Counted from the first letter of the stretch, positions 40,816 to 50,189 are shown. The stretch: 64,000 bases of DNA from PGYR01 sp041675005 (GCA_041675005.1 JBAYUQ010000018.1:1-64000), one strand, 5' to 3'. Numbers and translations: made by a program. Notes: a model not told the origin generated them from the sequence alone.

Positions 40816-41708
40816 TTTCTGGTGAAGATTGATTTAACAATATGTCCTGCCATCTGCGGGTTTTCATTCAGTCTTCTGATAGAATAACCATACCAGTCTA
40901 TACCATAAGGTGTATATACGCGTACTTTATGTCCATTGGCTATTAACTTCCCTCTAAGTGATTCAGTTACTCCTAACAGCATTTGAAACTCATATTTATC
41001 TTTTGGTATCTTCTTCTCTTTGATGAGATTCTCAGCATAGTTTAATAGTAAATCATCGTGTGTAGCTATACAAGTGTAATATCCATTCTCAAACATATAC
41101 TTTAGAAGCTCTTTGTAATTGTCACGTATCTTCTCTCTGTCTTTGTATGCTAGTGAGGGTGACTCATTATATATTCCTTTGCAAAGTCTTGTGCTCGGTG
41201 CATATTCACTCATAGCTCTTATATCATCCATACTGCGTTTTAAATATGCCTGTATAACAAATCCAATATTATCGAATTCCTCGTTTCTTAACTTTTTATA
41301 TATATCTAAAGTCTTAGTCGTATATGGAGTATTTTCCATATCTAATCGAACAAATAGCCCCAGTTCTTTGGCTTTCGATACAATGCTTTTAATATTGCTA
41401 TACGCGAAATCGAAATCTATTTCTAAACCCAAAGAAGTTGGCTTTATGGATAAGTACGAGTTTAACGAATTGTATTTTATTGCGGCTAATACGGCTAAAC
41501 TCATAGCTGTTTCTTTTGTTGCCTGCTGTTTGGAGCTAACAAATTCGCCCAAAGTATCGATAGTGGTACAAGCACCTTTGGCTTCGAGTCTTTTGCAAAC
41601 TTCGACAGCTTCCTCAAGTGTAGCACCAGCTATATATTTTTTTGCAAATAAATAGATGAAAGACTTAGGAAATAGAGGTAAGGCCTTTGTAATTAGTTTG
41701 TTTATCAT
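40812..41708 (-). CDS. proline dehydrogenase (monofunctional)
   Basis: A 298-aa beta/alpha-barrel protein with the PRODH landmarks L-F-V-R-L-D-M-E, V-I-Q-A-Y-L-K-R, A-T-H-D-D, F-Q-M-L-L-G-V and the terminal R-R-L-N-E-N-P that contacts substrate and FAD. It oxidises L-proline to pyrroline-5-carboxylate with FAD, feeding electrons to quinone. Length is close to that of monofunctional enzymes. No P5C dehydrogenase lies nearby. It is upstream of the EEP lipoprotein and probably co-transcribed with it. Confidence 0.85.
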   Translation of the reverse strand: MINKLITKALPLFPKSFIYLFAKKYIAGATLEEAVEVCKRLEAKGACTTIDTLGEFVSSKQQATKETAMSLAVLAAIKYNSLNSYLSIKPTSLGLEIDFDFAYSNIKSIVSKAKELGLFVRLDMENTPYTTKTLDIYKKLRNEEFDNIGFVIQAYLKRSMDDIRAMSEYAPSTRLCKGIYNESPSLAYKDREKIRDNYKELLKYMFENGYYTCIATHDDLLLNYAENLIKEKKIPKDKYEFQMLLGVTESLRGKLIANGHKVRVYTPYGIDWYGYSIRRLNENPQMAGHIVKSIFTRK

Positions 41709-41720
41709 ATAGTATTATCC

Positions 41721-41763
41721 AAAAAAAAATTCCGCAACTGAAACGATTTCAATTACGGAATTT
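41721..41763 (-). terminator. rho-independent terminator of the metalloprotease transcript
   Basis: AAATTCCGCAACTGAAA (left arm) and TTTCAATTACGGAATTT (right arm) form a long stem with one bulge and mismatch. On the - strand it is followed by a run of nine T, so it ends the leftward transcript from the metalloprotease gene 20 bases before the next gene's start region. Confidence 0.8.
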
Positions 41764-41782
41764 AACTAAAATTCTTTTAATA

Positions 41783-44380
41783 CTATCTAACAACTTTTAG
41801 TTGTTGGACGTCTTTGTATTTATCTGTCTCTATCATCACATAATATGTACCCATCGGTAATTCAGTTATATCTATTTCTAAAGGTGTTTGACCAGAACCA
41901 TAGTACTTGTCACCAATAGTTTGATACAGTTTACCGTCAGTGCCTATTATTCTGATATTAGTTCTCACCAATTGATTTCTCGAATTATTTACTGTTAAAG
42001 TAAATGTACTACCAGCAGGGTTTGGAACTATTGCCTCAATTGTAAACACGTTAGAATATGATTTGCCAACAGAAGAAAGTCCTTCGAAGTAAAATACTCC
42101 TGATTCTCCTACCAAAGTTGCATTACTTGCGACTTCGGCTTTTAGTTCGCCTAGCTGACCTGGTAATATACTTGCGTCAAAAGTCCACTCGAATTGGTTC
42201 TTTTCCAAATCTACTTTATTGTTAAACCTTGTCAGTTGTTTCCATTCACCAGATTGATTGGCTCTATAATAAATTTCGAATTCACTATTTACAAAGTCAG
42301 TATTGAATTTGATAGTGTGTGTGTTTAAATTAGAGTTAAGAGTATCATTAAGCATAGGGCTTGTGAATTCTACATTCTCTTTACCTAGTATAAAAGGTAT
42401 TGTAAGATTTACATTCGGAAATTCTTTAGATTCTATCAGTAAAATTGCTTTGTCTGTAGCTACATCAGGGAAATCGTAATTGACAAGGATATTTATATCT
42501 CCTTCACCAATTAATTCAAAACTCTCCCCGTTATTTGTTGATAATTTTATATTTACCTCACCCACATTTTGTCTTACCCAGCTAAGTCTATGCTTTGATA
42601 AATAACCTATTCTATCTCCCGGTTTAGGATAATCAGCTTGAATTGAAAAATCTGTTACATTGAAAGCTAATTCACTCTGGTCAAATACAGAAGGGTCCGT
42701 AGCAGACTCTATTCTTACCATGTAATTAGTACCTAACTCAGTTGGTACAGTCCAAGTATATAAGGTGTCATTATCTGTATCAGCTATTCCTATCTCAATC
42801 CAATTCTCGCCTAAGTCATTAGAGTAAAATAATTTAGAGGAGCTAACATTGGCTGCGTTGAAAGCAATAGTTTCTTGTGAACCAGCAAAATACACTTCTT
42901 GTCCAATTGGTCTAACTAGTCTCACAACTGGCTCTTTTGGTATATAAACACAGCTTTTCAAAGCTTCTTTTGCATATTTTCTAATTCTTCCTTTCATTCT
43001 AGGATGAAATTTGAACTCAATACCACCACCAAAGTGACAGTAACTCATTATCGTGCCGTCTGGTTTCGTTCTTCTATCTTTAGTTGATATACACCAAGCA
43101 TCATCAGCTAAATTAGCTGAAACACATGAATCGATAATTGATTCTCCCATCTGAGGCCACCCACAGAAGTGAGTATGCGGACAACCAAAATTATGACCAA
43201 ACTCGTGAGCAGCTACTTGTACGTCTTGAGAAAATGCTACTCTAGGGAAATTTACCAATCCAATCATTCCAAGAGCCGAGTACCCTTGATCAGGATTACA
43301 AAGAGTACCGCCGTAATTTTGACCTGAGTATGCAATACCCAAAGTAGAAGAGCCCGAAGGTTGTCTATAATTATCACTGAATAAAGTAGCTAATGCTCTA
43401 TCTTTAGCTTCTGGTCTTGAAGCCCATACACTTCTCATAGAGCTCAGCTTAGTTTGTAGCCCTTCACCAAACAAAGAAAAATAAGGGTCCTCAAATGGAT
43501 CATTAAAGATAGTCAAATGGTTTACTCTAATAATTACTGCTGCTTCTCTTGTATATATTCTTGAGACAGAAGACATAACATTGTCGATATAGTCAATTGA
43601 ACGTTGCATAGATTCATCTTTTTGCTCTTGAGTCATATCCCCGAACCAATCCTCCCAACCACTCTTACTTTTACCAGTTACATAATGACAAAACATTATG
43701 TAATACTCAAAGTTACCGTCGGCTGCTATTTTCACTTCATATAAATCATCTTTTTGGATTGCATTGTGAGTCTTATCACTATTCAAATCAATTAGTTCAG
43801 GTTGAAAGTCAGCAAATTCATTTACTGCACATATTTCTGTCGCTTTATCATTCATCTGACCTAGCGTCGTTTCTGATACATTATGAGGGACTTTCTCTCC
43901 ACCCAATCTTGACAAATCTGAAGAAACATCATACATCTGACCAGTTTCATCTTGTATAAACCCAACTAATCCAATACTTGAGTAAGAAATATAAACATCA
44001 GATGTCTCATCTCCTTCAATAAAACCGTAGTATTTTGCTTTATTTTGACGCTTATAATCTACTTTTTCCCCATCTTTGAAATACTTAATACTAATATCAT
44101 TAGTAAATGCACTATTTTGCTTAGATAAAATAAGATTAACTGTGTAATCTGGTCTGATTGGGAAGTTATTTATTACAATACGATTAGCACCCGAGTTGAA
44201 AATCTCTTTTGCCTTGCTATCTAATACTTCAAAATCATAGCGATTAAGATCAGATTGGACTAAACTATTTTTATTATTTTTCAATACAAATTCAGAAGCA
44301 TCGAATTCCTTCGCCTCTGCGTTTATAGTAAATGCCGTCATCATAACTAACATTAACATTATCTTTAAATTTCTCACCAA
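41783..44380 (-). CDS. secreted reprolysin-like (M12B) metalloprotease with T9SS tail
   Basis: An 865-aa protein with a signal peptide. The zinc motif V-A-A-H-E-F-G-H-N-F-G-C-P-H (HExxHxxGxxH, about residues 391-401) marks a metzincin of the reprolysin type, followed by M-S-Y-C-H-F-G-G (the Met-turn). Several beta-sandwich domains and a C-terminal sorting domain (I-V-P-N-P-A-G-S-T-F-T-L then L-P-M-G-T-Y-Y-V-M-I) follow. It would be an exported protease degrading or processing external protein. It lies 13 bases after tmk in the same direction. Confidence 0.9.
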   Translation of the reverse strand: MVRNLKIMLMLVMMTAFTINAEAKEFDASEFVLKNNKNSLVQSDLNRYDFEVLDSKAKEIFNSGANRIVINNFPIRPDYTVNLILSKQNSAFTNDISIKYFKDGEKVDYKRQNKAKYYGFIEGDETSDVYISYSSIGLVGFIQDETGQMYDVSSDLSRLGGEKVPHNVSETTLGQMNDKATEICAVNEFADFQPELIDLNSDKTHNAIQKDDLYEVKIAADGNFEYYIMFCHYVTGKSKSGWEDWFGDMTQEQKDESMQRSIDYIDNVMSSVSRIYTREAAVIIRVNHLTIFNDPFEDPYFSLFGEGLQTKLSSMRSVWASRPEAKDRALATLFSDNYRQPSGSSTLGIAYSGQNYGGTLCNPDQGYSALGMIGLVNFPRVAFSQDVQVAAHEFGHNFGCPHTHFCGWPQMGESIIDSCVSANLADDAWCISTKDRRTKPDGTIMSYCHFGGGIEFKFHPRMKGRIRKYAKEALKSCVYIPKEPVVRLVRPIGQEVYFAGSQETIAFNAANVSSSKLFYSNDLGENWIEIGIADTDNDTLYTWTVPTELGTNYMVRIESATDPSVFDQSELAFNVTDFSIQADYPKPGDRIGYLSKHRLSWVRQNVGEVNIKLSTNNGESFELIGEGDINILVNYDFPDVATDKAILLIESKEFPNVNLTIPFILGKENVEFTSPMLNDTLNSNLNTHTIKFNTDFVNSEFEIYYRANQSGEWKQLTRFNNKVDLEKNQFEWTFDASILPGQLGELKAEVASNATLVGESGVFYFEGLSSVGKSYSNVFTIEAIVPNPAGSTFTLTVNNSRNQLVRTNIRIIGTDGKLYQTIGDKYYGSGQTPLEIDITELPMGTYYVMIETDKYKDVQQLKVVR

Positions 44381-44393
44381 ATCCCTCTAAAAC

Positions 44394-44999
44394 TTATTTA
44401 TTAATTAATTTTTCAACTTCTGTTACAACCAATGCATGTATTGTTTTCACATCCTGATTGCCGTCTATAGTTATGAATCGCGATTCATTTTTAGCCAATT
44501 CATCATAACCATTTATTACTTTTTCGTAGAATTCATCGCCCGAAAGCTCCATTCTATCTCTATCTTTTTCTTTATCTCTGTCGATTCCTACACTTCTTTC
44601 TATCTTTAGGTAGAAAGTCATATCTGGTAAGACACCTAAACTACCTATTTGGTTACTCTTTTCGATAATTTCTATGTCGATTCCTCTACCGTAACCTTGA
44701 TATGCTGTCGTCGAGTCAAAAAATCTATCGCTTAGTACTATTCTTCCTTGATCTAGTGACGGTAGTACTATCGTTTTTACCAAATCGGCTCTAGCTGCTT
44801 GGAATAGTAGCAATTCAGATATGTCCGACACTTCCAGCTTCTTGTTAAGTAGTACTGCTCTAATATACTCAGATAGCTCTGTACCACCCGGTTCTCTAAG
44901 CGTTACGACCTTATGCCCATTCTTAACCAAATACTCCCTCAGTAATAATATCTGAGTACTCTTTCCTGAACCATCTATTCCTTCGAATGTAATAAACAT
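44394..44999 (-). CDS. tmk: thymidylate kinase
   Basis: The 201-aa protein has the P-loop F-E-G-I-D-G-S-G-K-S-T, the R-E-P-G-G-T-E motif, and D-R-F-F-D-S-T-T-A-Y-Q-G followed by a LID region with D-R-x-E. It phosphorylates dTMP to dTDP in DNA precursor synthesis. Length is standard. It sits in a run of housekeeping genes with rsmI and tadA upstream. Confidence 0.93.
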   Translation of the reverse strand: MFITFEGIDGSGKSTQILLLREYLVKNGHKVVTLREPGGTELSEYIRAVLLNKKLEVSDISELLLFQAARADLVKTIVLPSLDQGRIVLSDRFFDSTTAYQGYGRGIDIEIIEKSNQIGSLGVLPDMTFYLKIERSVGIDRDKEKDRDRMELSGDEFYEKVINGYDELAKNESRFITIDGNQDVKTIHALVVTEVEKLINK

Positions 45000-45056
45000 A
45001 TTTCCACCGTTGAAAAAAACTTAAATTTACGTAATTATTCTTAAAATTTATAAAAC

Positions 45057-45749
45057 TTACTGCTTTTTATTCATATCCACAATTATTACAAATTCGCCTT
45101 TTAGAGTCAACTCATTAAGCCGAGGTTGTATGTTTTCTATTGTATCGAATATATATTCTTCAAACTTTTTAGTTAATTCTCTAGCCAAACAGATTTTGAA
45201 GTCCTCTTCTTTCATTTTATTCAAATCTTTCAAAAATCTCTTCACTCTATTTGGCGATTCATACATAACTAACGTACCACTATCTTGTAGTAGAGATTCC
45301 ATGAATTTTTTTCGCCCCTTAGTATTAGGGACGAATCCGAGGAATTTAAATTGGTGAGAAGGGAAACCAGAAGCACTAATCGCAGTTACAAAAGCACTAG
45401 CACCTGGTAATGCTATGACATCTATTCCTTCTTCTCGGCACTTTCGAACGAGTGGGAATCCTGGATCAGAAATAAGTGGAGTTCCTGCGTCACTCACTAA
45501 TGCCACCGCCTTTCCACCGAATATCTCATTAACTAAAAAATCTGTCTTTTGCGATTCGTTGTATTCGTGATAGCTTATCATCGGTGTGTTTATCTTATAA
45601 TAGAAAAGTAGCTTACCCGTAACACGGGTATCTTCACAAGCTATTACATTTACACTCTTAAGTATCCTGATGGCTCTGAATGTCATATCATCCATATTGC
45701 CTATAGGAGTTGGTACTATGTATAGTGCCGGTTTAACTTCTTCTGCCAT
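45057..45749 (-). CDS. rsmI: 16S rRNA 2'-O-methyltransferase RsmI
   Basis: This 230-aa SAM-dependent enzyme shows Y-I-V-P-T-P-I-G-N-M-D-D-M-T and E-D-T-R-V-T-G-K-L. It also has S-D-A-G-T-P-L-I-S-D-P-G and L-P-G-A-S-A-F-V-T-A, the tetrapyrrole-methylase-fold signature. It 2'-O-methylates C1402 of 16S rRNA. The start overlaps the end of tadA by 17 bases, so the pair is co-transcribed. Confidence 0.93.
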   Translation of the reverse strand: MAEEVKPALYIVPTPIGNMDDMTFRAIRILKSVNVIACEDTRVTGKLLFYYKINTPMISYHEYNESQKTDFLVNEIFGGKAVALVSDAGTPLISDPGFPLVRKCREEGIDVIALPGASAFVTAISASGFPSHQFKFLGFVPNTKGRKKFMESLLQDSGTLVMYESPNRVKRFLKDLNKMKEEDFKICLARELTKKFEEYIFDTIENIQPRLNELTLKGEFVIIVDMNKKQ

Positions 45750-46206
45750 TTCTTTCTCTTATCTTTTTGAAAAAATTCTTCAGTAATTCTGAAGATTCTG
45801 ACTCATATATACCAAAGTGAACTTCGCATCTGTGGTTAAGTTCTTGGTTATTGGTAATATCCATCACACTCCCACATGCTCCAGACTTAGGGTCACGAGT
45901 TGCTATATATAGCCGATTCACCCTCGATAAAACGATAGCCCCAGCACACATAGCACATGGCTCTAACGAAATATACATGTCACAATCTAGTAAATGCTTG
46001 TAGCCAATGCTTTTCTGTGCCTCTCGAATTGCCAAAAGTTCAGCATGTGCAGTAGAGTCTTGGTCTTTCTCGACTCTGTTGTGAGTCGATGCTATTATAT
46101 TCCCATTCTGAACTATCACACACCCTATTGGTACATCGCCGTGTTCAGTGGCTTTTTGTGCTTCTTCCAAAGCCAAATTCATATTTTTATAATCTATTTC
46201 AGTCAA
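45733..46206 (-). CDS. tadA: tRNA adenosine(34) deaminase
   Basis: A 157-aa zinc deaminase with H-A-E-L-L-A-I-R-E-A and P-C-A-M-C-A-G-A-I, giving zinc ligands His, Cys, Cys and catalytic Glu. It converts A34 to inosine in tRNA-Arg(ACG). The variable C-terminal helix is present. First gene of tadA-rsmI-tmk-protease; the divergent gene to its right starts at 46285. Confidence 0.92.
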   Translation of the reverse strand: MTEIDYKNMNLALEEAQKATEHGDVPIGCVIVQNGNIIASTHNRVEKDQDSTAHAELLAIREAQKSIGYKHLLDCDMYISLEPCAMCAGAIVLSRVNRLYIATRDPKSGACGSVMDITNNQELNHRCEVHFGIYESESSELLKNFFKKIRERNGRRS

Positions 46207-46284
46207 TATTTATTCATTCTCTAAATTAAATTATATATGTTGCGTCTAGTGTGCATTAACCAATTTAAAAATTTGTGTCTTATT

Positions 46285-46716
46285 ATGAATGAAATGTTAA
46301 AAATTGCAATAGTTACTAAGAATGGGGAATCCATTGTCGGTACTTTCGGATCGTCCCAATACTTCAAAGTATTTGAAATAGAAAATAGCAAAATAGTAAA
46401 CGAAGAACTAAGAGAAGTTTACGTAGATAAAGCTGATGATGAAGTTCCTTCATTAATATCTAAGAATAATAGTGGTACTGGAATGGGTCAATTCTCATTG
46501 ACAGTTGTAGATGCTAGCAAAGACAAGCACATGAAAATAGCGAAATCTATATCTGATTGCCAAGTAGTAATCGCCCGTGGTATGTGCGCTAATGCCTGGG
46601 ATAGTATAGAGCAATTCAAAATGGAACCTATCATCACTACGAATAAAGACTTCGAAGAAACAGTCCACCAATACTTAGATAACTCGTTAGTAAACCATAA
46701 AGATAAAGTTCATTGA
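46285..46716 (+). CDS. NifX/NifB-family (dinitrogenase Fe-Mo cofactor) protein
   Basis: I choose ATG 46285 (143 aa) because homology-like sequence begins M-L-K-I-A-I-V-T-K-N-G; an upstream in-frame ATG at 46237 would add an unlikely hydrophobic leader. The product is a short Rossmann-like domain with V-V-I-A-R-G-M-C-A-N-A-W-D, the pattern of NifX/NifB C-terminal proteins that bind an iron-sulfur or Mo-Fe cluster. No nif genes are visible, so its role here is open. Its TGA overlaps the ATG of the damaged flavoprotein copy. Confidence 0.7.
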   Translation: MNEMLKIAIVTKNGESIVGTFGSSQYFKVFEIENSKIVNEELREVYVDKADDEVPSLISKNNSGTGMGQFSLTVVDASKDKHMKIAKSISDCQVVIARGMCANAWDSIEQFKMEPIITTNKDFEETVHQYLDNSLVNHKDKVH

Positions 46717-46850
46717 TGAAAAAATACGATTTAGCGATTATAGGTGGAGGGATTTCTGGTCTCTCTGTTGCGTTGATTCTCTCCGCTGGAATCAAGGATA
46801 AAGAAAGTTTAAAAGAAAAACAATAGAAGCAAAATGTCTAGAACAATAAT
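46716..46850 (+). pseudogene. truncated 5' copy of the flavoprotein gene at 47943
   Basis: The first 28 residues (MKKYDLAIIGGGISGLSVAL onward) match those of the intact gene at 47943 with only a few substitutions. A one-base insertion (GATAAAAG versus GATAACG) then shifts the frame and it ends at 46850. Homology at DNA level stops near 46825. It overlaps the NifX-like gene by TGATG, so the original operon was NifX-like plus flavoprotein, now separated by the gene at 46834. Confidence 0.8.
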
Positions 46851-47883
46851 ACTCCTATTTTTAACTATACCTTTAAGTTGTAGTACTCAAGATAATTTTT
46901 GGACAATAAATGAAATTGATTTGCTTGATAATCAAGAGATTAGTACGATATTAGCTTTAAATTCGGATGAAATGTTTATCGGCGGAACAAACAAGAATGG
47001 AAAGCCTACCAGCCAAAAATATTGGTCTCCGTTTATTAAAGAATATTCAAATAAATATAGAAAAGATTCTATCGTAACTCAGTTTGATTGTAATTCTATT
47101 TATAAAATTTACAAAAAGAATAGCTTTATCGTTTTAGATGGTATAGGAAGAAATGAAGTTTATAATACTCACACGAAATATTTATATAAAGATGATAAAA
47201 AAAAGTGGCAAAAAATAAAACTACCTGACCCAAGAAAAGATTTTACATTATATGAGATAACGGATGATAAAAGTTATTTATGTGTATCTTCAATAAATCA
47301 ATTTGGATTAACTTTTTACAAAACCCAAGATGGTGGTGAGACTTGGATTGAGAAAATAATTAATATGCCAAATAAAAGAGATGGGTTCTGGGATTTGTTA
47401 TATGAGGACGGAAAACTTTGGGGAGTTAGAAAGAAATACTCCAGCATATCTGAAGAAGTATCACTTTTATACATTGATTCTAGGAATTGGGGAATAAGTC
47501 CAGAAATAGATTTATCTAAAAATGAAAATGTAGTAGAAATAAAATATTTTGAGAGCAATATTTATTTGTTAACTCAAATTGGACAAAAAGGTTTTATCAA
47601 GCGAGTAAACCAAGAAAAAAACGATTTAGAAATAATAAGTGAATTTAGTTTTTTAAAAAGTGTAAATGCGTCAGCTTTTTACCTTTACAAAGATTATCAA
47701 ATAGTAATTACAACTGATTTGAATACTTTTTTCCCAAAATTAAATTTGCTATATAGAGAAGGACTAACAACTAAATGGCAAAATGAAACTTTCCCCAAAC
47801 ATACGAATATTTTTAGTTTCAATAATGGTTGTTTATTAAGTGTTTCAAGTCAAAAAAAAATATATAAGCATGATTTTAATTGA
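46834..47883 (+). CDS. lipoprotein with beta-propeller/Asp-box features, unknown function
   Basis: A 349-aa protein with a lipobox (L-S-C-S, C16) and repeated strand patterns. One clear Asp-box (T-Q-D-G-G-E-T-W-I) suggests a beta-propeller of the BNR or photosystem-assembly type. It is AT-richer and more Lys/Asn/Ile-rich than its neighbours. It sits between a broken and an intact copy of the same flavoprotein gene, and thus looks like an inserted gene. Function unknown; probably outer-membrane anchored. Confidence 0.65.
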   Translation: MSRTIILLFLTIPLSCSTQDNFWTINEIDLLDNQEISTILALNSDEMFIGGTNKNGKPTSQKYWSPFIKEYSNKYRKDSIVTQFDCNSIYKIYKKNSFIVLDGIGRNEVYNTHTKYLYKDDKKKWQKIKLPDPRKDFTLYEITDDKSYLCVSSINQFGLTFYKTQDGGETWIEKIINMPNKRDGFWDLLYEDGKLWGVRKKYSSISEEVSLLYIDSRNWGISPEIDLSKNENVVEIKYFESNIYLLTQIGQKGFIKRVNQEKNDLEIISEFSFLKSVNASAFYLYKDYQIVITTDLNTFFPKLNLLYREGLTTKWQNETFPKHTNIFSFNNGCLLSVSSQKKIYKHDFN

Positions 47884-47942
47884 CTTTTACTTATTAAAAT
47901 TCAACATATTGAATACAAGGAAATAACTAAAAATAAATAACA

Positions 47943-48536
47943 ATGAAAAATTACGATTTAGCAATTATAGGTGGAGGGATTTCGGGTCTCTCTGCTGCTT
48001 TGATTCTCTCAGCTGGTATCAAAGATAACGAAAGTTTGAAAGATAAAACCATCGCCATATTTGATGCAGGTGGCTCTGATGCTTTGAAAGCAAAGTTCTT
48101 CAATGCACCCGGAGTAAAGCAGGGAGCATCTGGCAAGAAAGCAATCAAGAAACTAGTAGAGCAAGTACAAAGTTATGGTATTGCTAAATTCCATGATAGC
48201 AGAATTACCGAAATAGTGAAAGGGGAAGACTCGTTCATTATCAAAACGAAAAAGGATAAAGAATACTCAGCAACTAATCTATTGCTAGCTACTGGCTTCA
48301 GAAGTTGGGATATAAAAGGACTAGAATTACCAATCAAACCTTTCACAAGAACAGACAATAGCTCCAGAGTAGCACTAGAACACACCGAGTACAAAGTCAG
48401 TGATAATATCTACGTCTGCGGTTTACTTGCAGATGTTAGCTCCCATTACCCAATAGTAGCAGGCACTGGTGCTCAAGCGGCTATCAATATTATGCACGAT
48501 TGGACTGGCGAGTGGATAGTTATTCACGATAAGTAG
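47943..48536 (+). CDS. short FAD/NAD(P)-dependent oxidoreductase (thioredoxin-reductase-like)
   Basis: The 197-aa protein begins with a dinucleotide-binding motif G-G-G-I-S-G-L-S-A-A, has a mid A-T-N-L-L-L-A-T-G-F, and near the C-terminus shows N-I-Y-V-C-G-L-L-A-D-V...A-G-T-G-A-Q-A-A-I-N. These are the FAD-binding ends of thioredoxin-reductase-like enzymes, but the NAD(P) domain and the C-x-x-C are missing, so it is a minimal form. It may act with the NifX-like protein upstream. A partial copy of its start lies at 46716. Confidence 0.75.
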   Translation: MKNYDLAIIGGGISGLSAALILSAGIKDNESLKDKTIAIFDAGGSDALKAKFFNAPGVKQGASGKKAIKKLVEQVQSYGIAKFHDSRITEIVKGEDSFIIKTKKDKEYSATNLLLATGFRSWDIKGLELPIKPFTRTDNSSRVALEHTEYKVSDNIYVCGLLADVSSHYPIVAGTGAQAAINIMHDWTGEWIVIHDK

Positions 48537-48549
48537 GATACTACGATTC

Positions 48550-48954
48550 TAATTAGATGTCACAGCGAGGACGGAAAGGACGTGCTTGCCAAGCCAGAGG
48601 CATGGGTAATCTCTTTCGTCTAAATCACCGGTTAATTGGATTTACAGAAATCGTAGAGACGTATTGCATACGTCTCAAATTCCTAAGCTCCTTGTTAATA
48701 CGTCACTCAGAGGACACGCAGTGTCCGAAGAGTCCAGGAGAACTGAGACAGTTTAATTTATATGGGACTAAAGTCCAAGTGGTTTTGCAATGATTCGCTA
48801 TCCGTTGGCTAAAGCCAACGGCAATACATCGAACTATGCTACTTTGGAGGAGCTGTCAGAACTTGTTCTGACTGAGGAGGATGAAATGCGTTCATTAATT
48901 ATTCCTTTTGAGACTGCCACGTCGCTTCGCTTCTCGCAGTGACACATCTAATTA
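48550..48954. repeat. composite palindromic repeat locus with at least five hairpins
   Basis: The ends TAATTAGATGTCAC and (on the other strand) TAATTAGATGTGTCAC form inverted termini of a 405-bp non-coding block, unlike AT-rich flanks in being GC-richer. Inside lie GAGACGTA/TACGTCTC (48656), GGACAC/GTGTCC (48712), GGACT/AGTCC (48765), CCGTTGGCT/AGCCAACGG (48802) and GTCAGAAC/GTTCTGAC (48855). The left and right arms (GCGAGGACGGAAAGGACGTG and CACGTCGCTTCGCTTCTCGC) resemble the GCGAGGA...CGAAG-type repeats common in Bacteroidota genomes. It explains most of the 585-bp gene-free gap between 48537 and 49121; 48955-49121 is AT-rich with nothing recognisable. Confidence 0.75.
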
Positions 48955-49121
48955 AATCCTCAAAAGACTATCGCCAAATCATTCCACCATCATAACCAGT
49001 ATTACCTTCATTTTCTATGAATAAATCCTAACTAATAACTTCCGTTTGTAGTTCTCGAAATTCTTTTGGATATTTGTCTTATTGAAGTCCACCTCTCTTC
49101 AATATTAAAATAATACTAATT

Positions 49122-50189
49122 ATGAATAAGTTCAAAAGGATAATCCATATAGATATGGATGCATTCTTTGCATCAGTAGAGCAAAGAGATAATCCCGCAC
49201 TCAGAGGTAAACCTATAGCCGTTGGGGGGATGCACCGAGGAGTAGTGGCTGCCGCTAGCTACGAAGCTCGCAAATTTGGTGTTCGTTCCGCTATGCCATC
49301 GCACCAAGCACTCAAACTATGCCCTCATCTTATATTTGTCAATGGACATTATAATGCCTACAAAGAGGCCTCAAATAAGGTCATGAAGATCCTGCGTCAA
49401 TACACAGAACTAATAGAGCAAGTCTCAATAGACGAAGCATATATTGATATAACCGACTACAAACCCGACGAAGTAACCGCCAAAGAAGTAGCAATTGAAA
49501 TCCGTAAGAAGATAAAAAAGGAAGTAAATCTCACCGCTTCGGCAGGTATTTCTTTCACTAAGTTCTTAGCAAAAGTCGCATCGGATTGTAATAAACCTGA
49601 TGGCTATTTTGTTATCCATCCTAATAAAGCTGAACTATTCGTTAAGCAATTAGCAGTAGAGAAAATCCCAGGTGTGGGTAATGTGAATAAGCAAAGGCTT
49701 AACAAAGCTGGTATATACAAGGGTGAAGATATTCTAAAAAAAGGAAAGATAAATATGGCTTTGGAGTTCGGGAAAACGGGAGTGTATTTATACAATCAAG
49801 TTACTTTCTCCCACAATAGCCCAGTGATACCTAAGCGTTTACGAAAATCTGTAGGCAAGGAACGTACTTTCAACGAGAATATAGAAGACCATGATGAAAT
49901 GCTAGACAAACTACACGGTATAATCGAAAAGTTAGCAGAATTACTTGAGAAAAAGAATATAGCAGGGAAGACTATAACCCTGAAAATAAAGTACCACAAC
50001 TTTGTAGTGAATACTAGAAGCAAGACTATGGACGAATATATATCCACCACACCCGAAATGTACAATGCTATCTACGAACTATTGCGAATGCCGAATTTCC
50101 CTGATGAACCTGTCCGACTTTTGGGAGTGCAGTTGTCAAACTTGAATATTAACAAGAATGAGAGCCGGCAATTGTTGCTGGATTTTTGA
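49122..50189 (+). CDS. dinB: DNA polymerase IV (Y-family)
   Basis: This 355-aa enzyme shows the Y-family motifs I-H-I-D-M-D-A-F-F-A-S-V-E, A-A-S-Y-E-A-R-K-F-G-V-R-S-A-M-P-S and S-I-D-E-A-Y-I-D-I-T, plus the helix-hairpin-helix K-I-P-G-V-G. It performs error-prone lesion bypass. Full length with a normal little-finger domain. The leader AATAATACTAATTATG lacks an SD, as in neighbouring host genes. Confidence 0.93.
   Translation: MNKFKRIIHIDMDAFFASVEQRDNPALRGKPIAVGGMHRGVVAAASYEARKFGVRSAMPSHQALKLCPHLIFVNGHYNAYKEASNKVMKILRQYTELIEQVSIDEAYIDITDYKPDEVTAKEVAIEIRKKIKKEVNLTASAGISFTKFLAKVASDCNKPDGYFVIHPNKAELFVKQLAVEKIPGVGNVNKQRLNKAGIYKGEDILKKGKINMALEFGKTGVYLYNQVTFSHNSPVIPKRLRKSVGKERTFNENIEDHDEMLDKLHGIIEKLAELLEKKNIAGKTITLKIKYHNFVVNTRSKTMDEYISTTPEMYNAIYELLRMPNFPDEPVRLLGVQLSNLNINKNESRQLLLDF

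Noticed and set aside
41119..41655. Rightward 178-codon frame opposite proline dehydrogenase
   Set aside because: It lies wholly within a well-supported enzyme gene; its composition is that of antisense coding DNA.
46285..46716. Nitrogen fixation locus
   Set aside because: NifX/NifB-like domains also occur in non-fixing bacteria; no nifHDK or related genes are in the window.
48557..48793. Frame of 78 codons in the palindromic repeat locus
   Set aside because: It runs through several hairpins and the repeat arm; residue use (R/G/C-rich start) reflects the repeat, not a protein.
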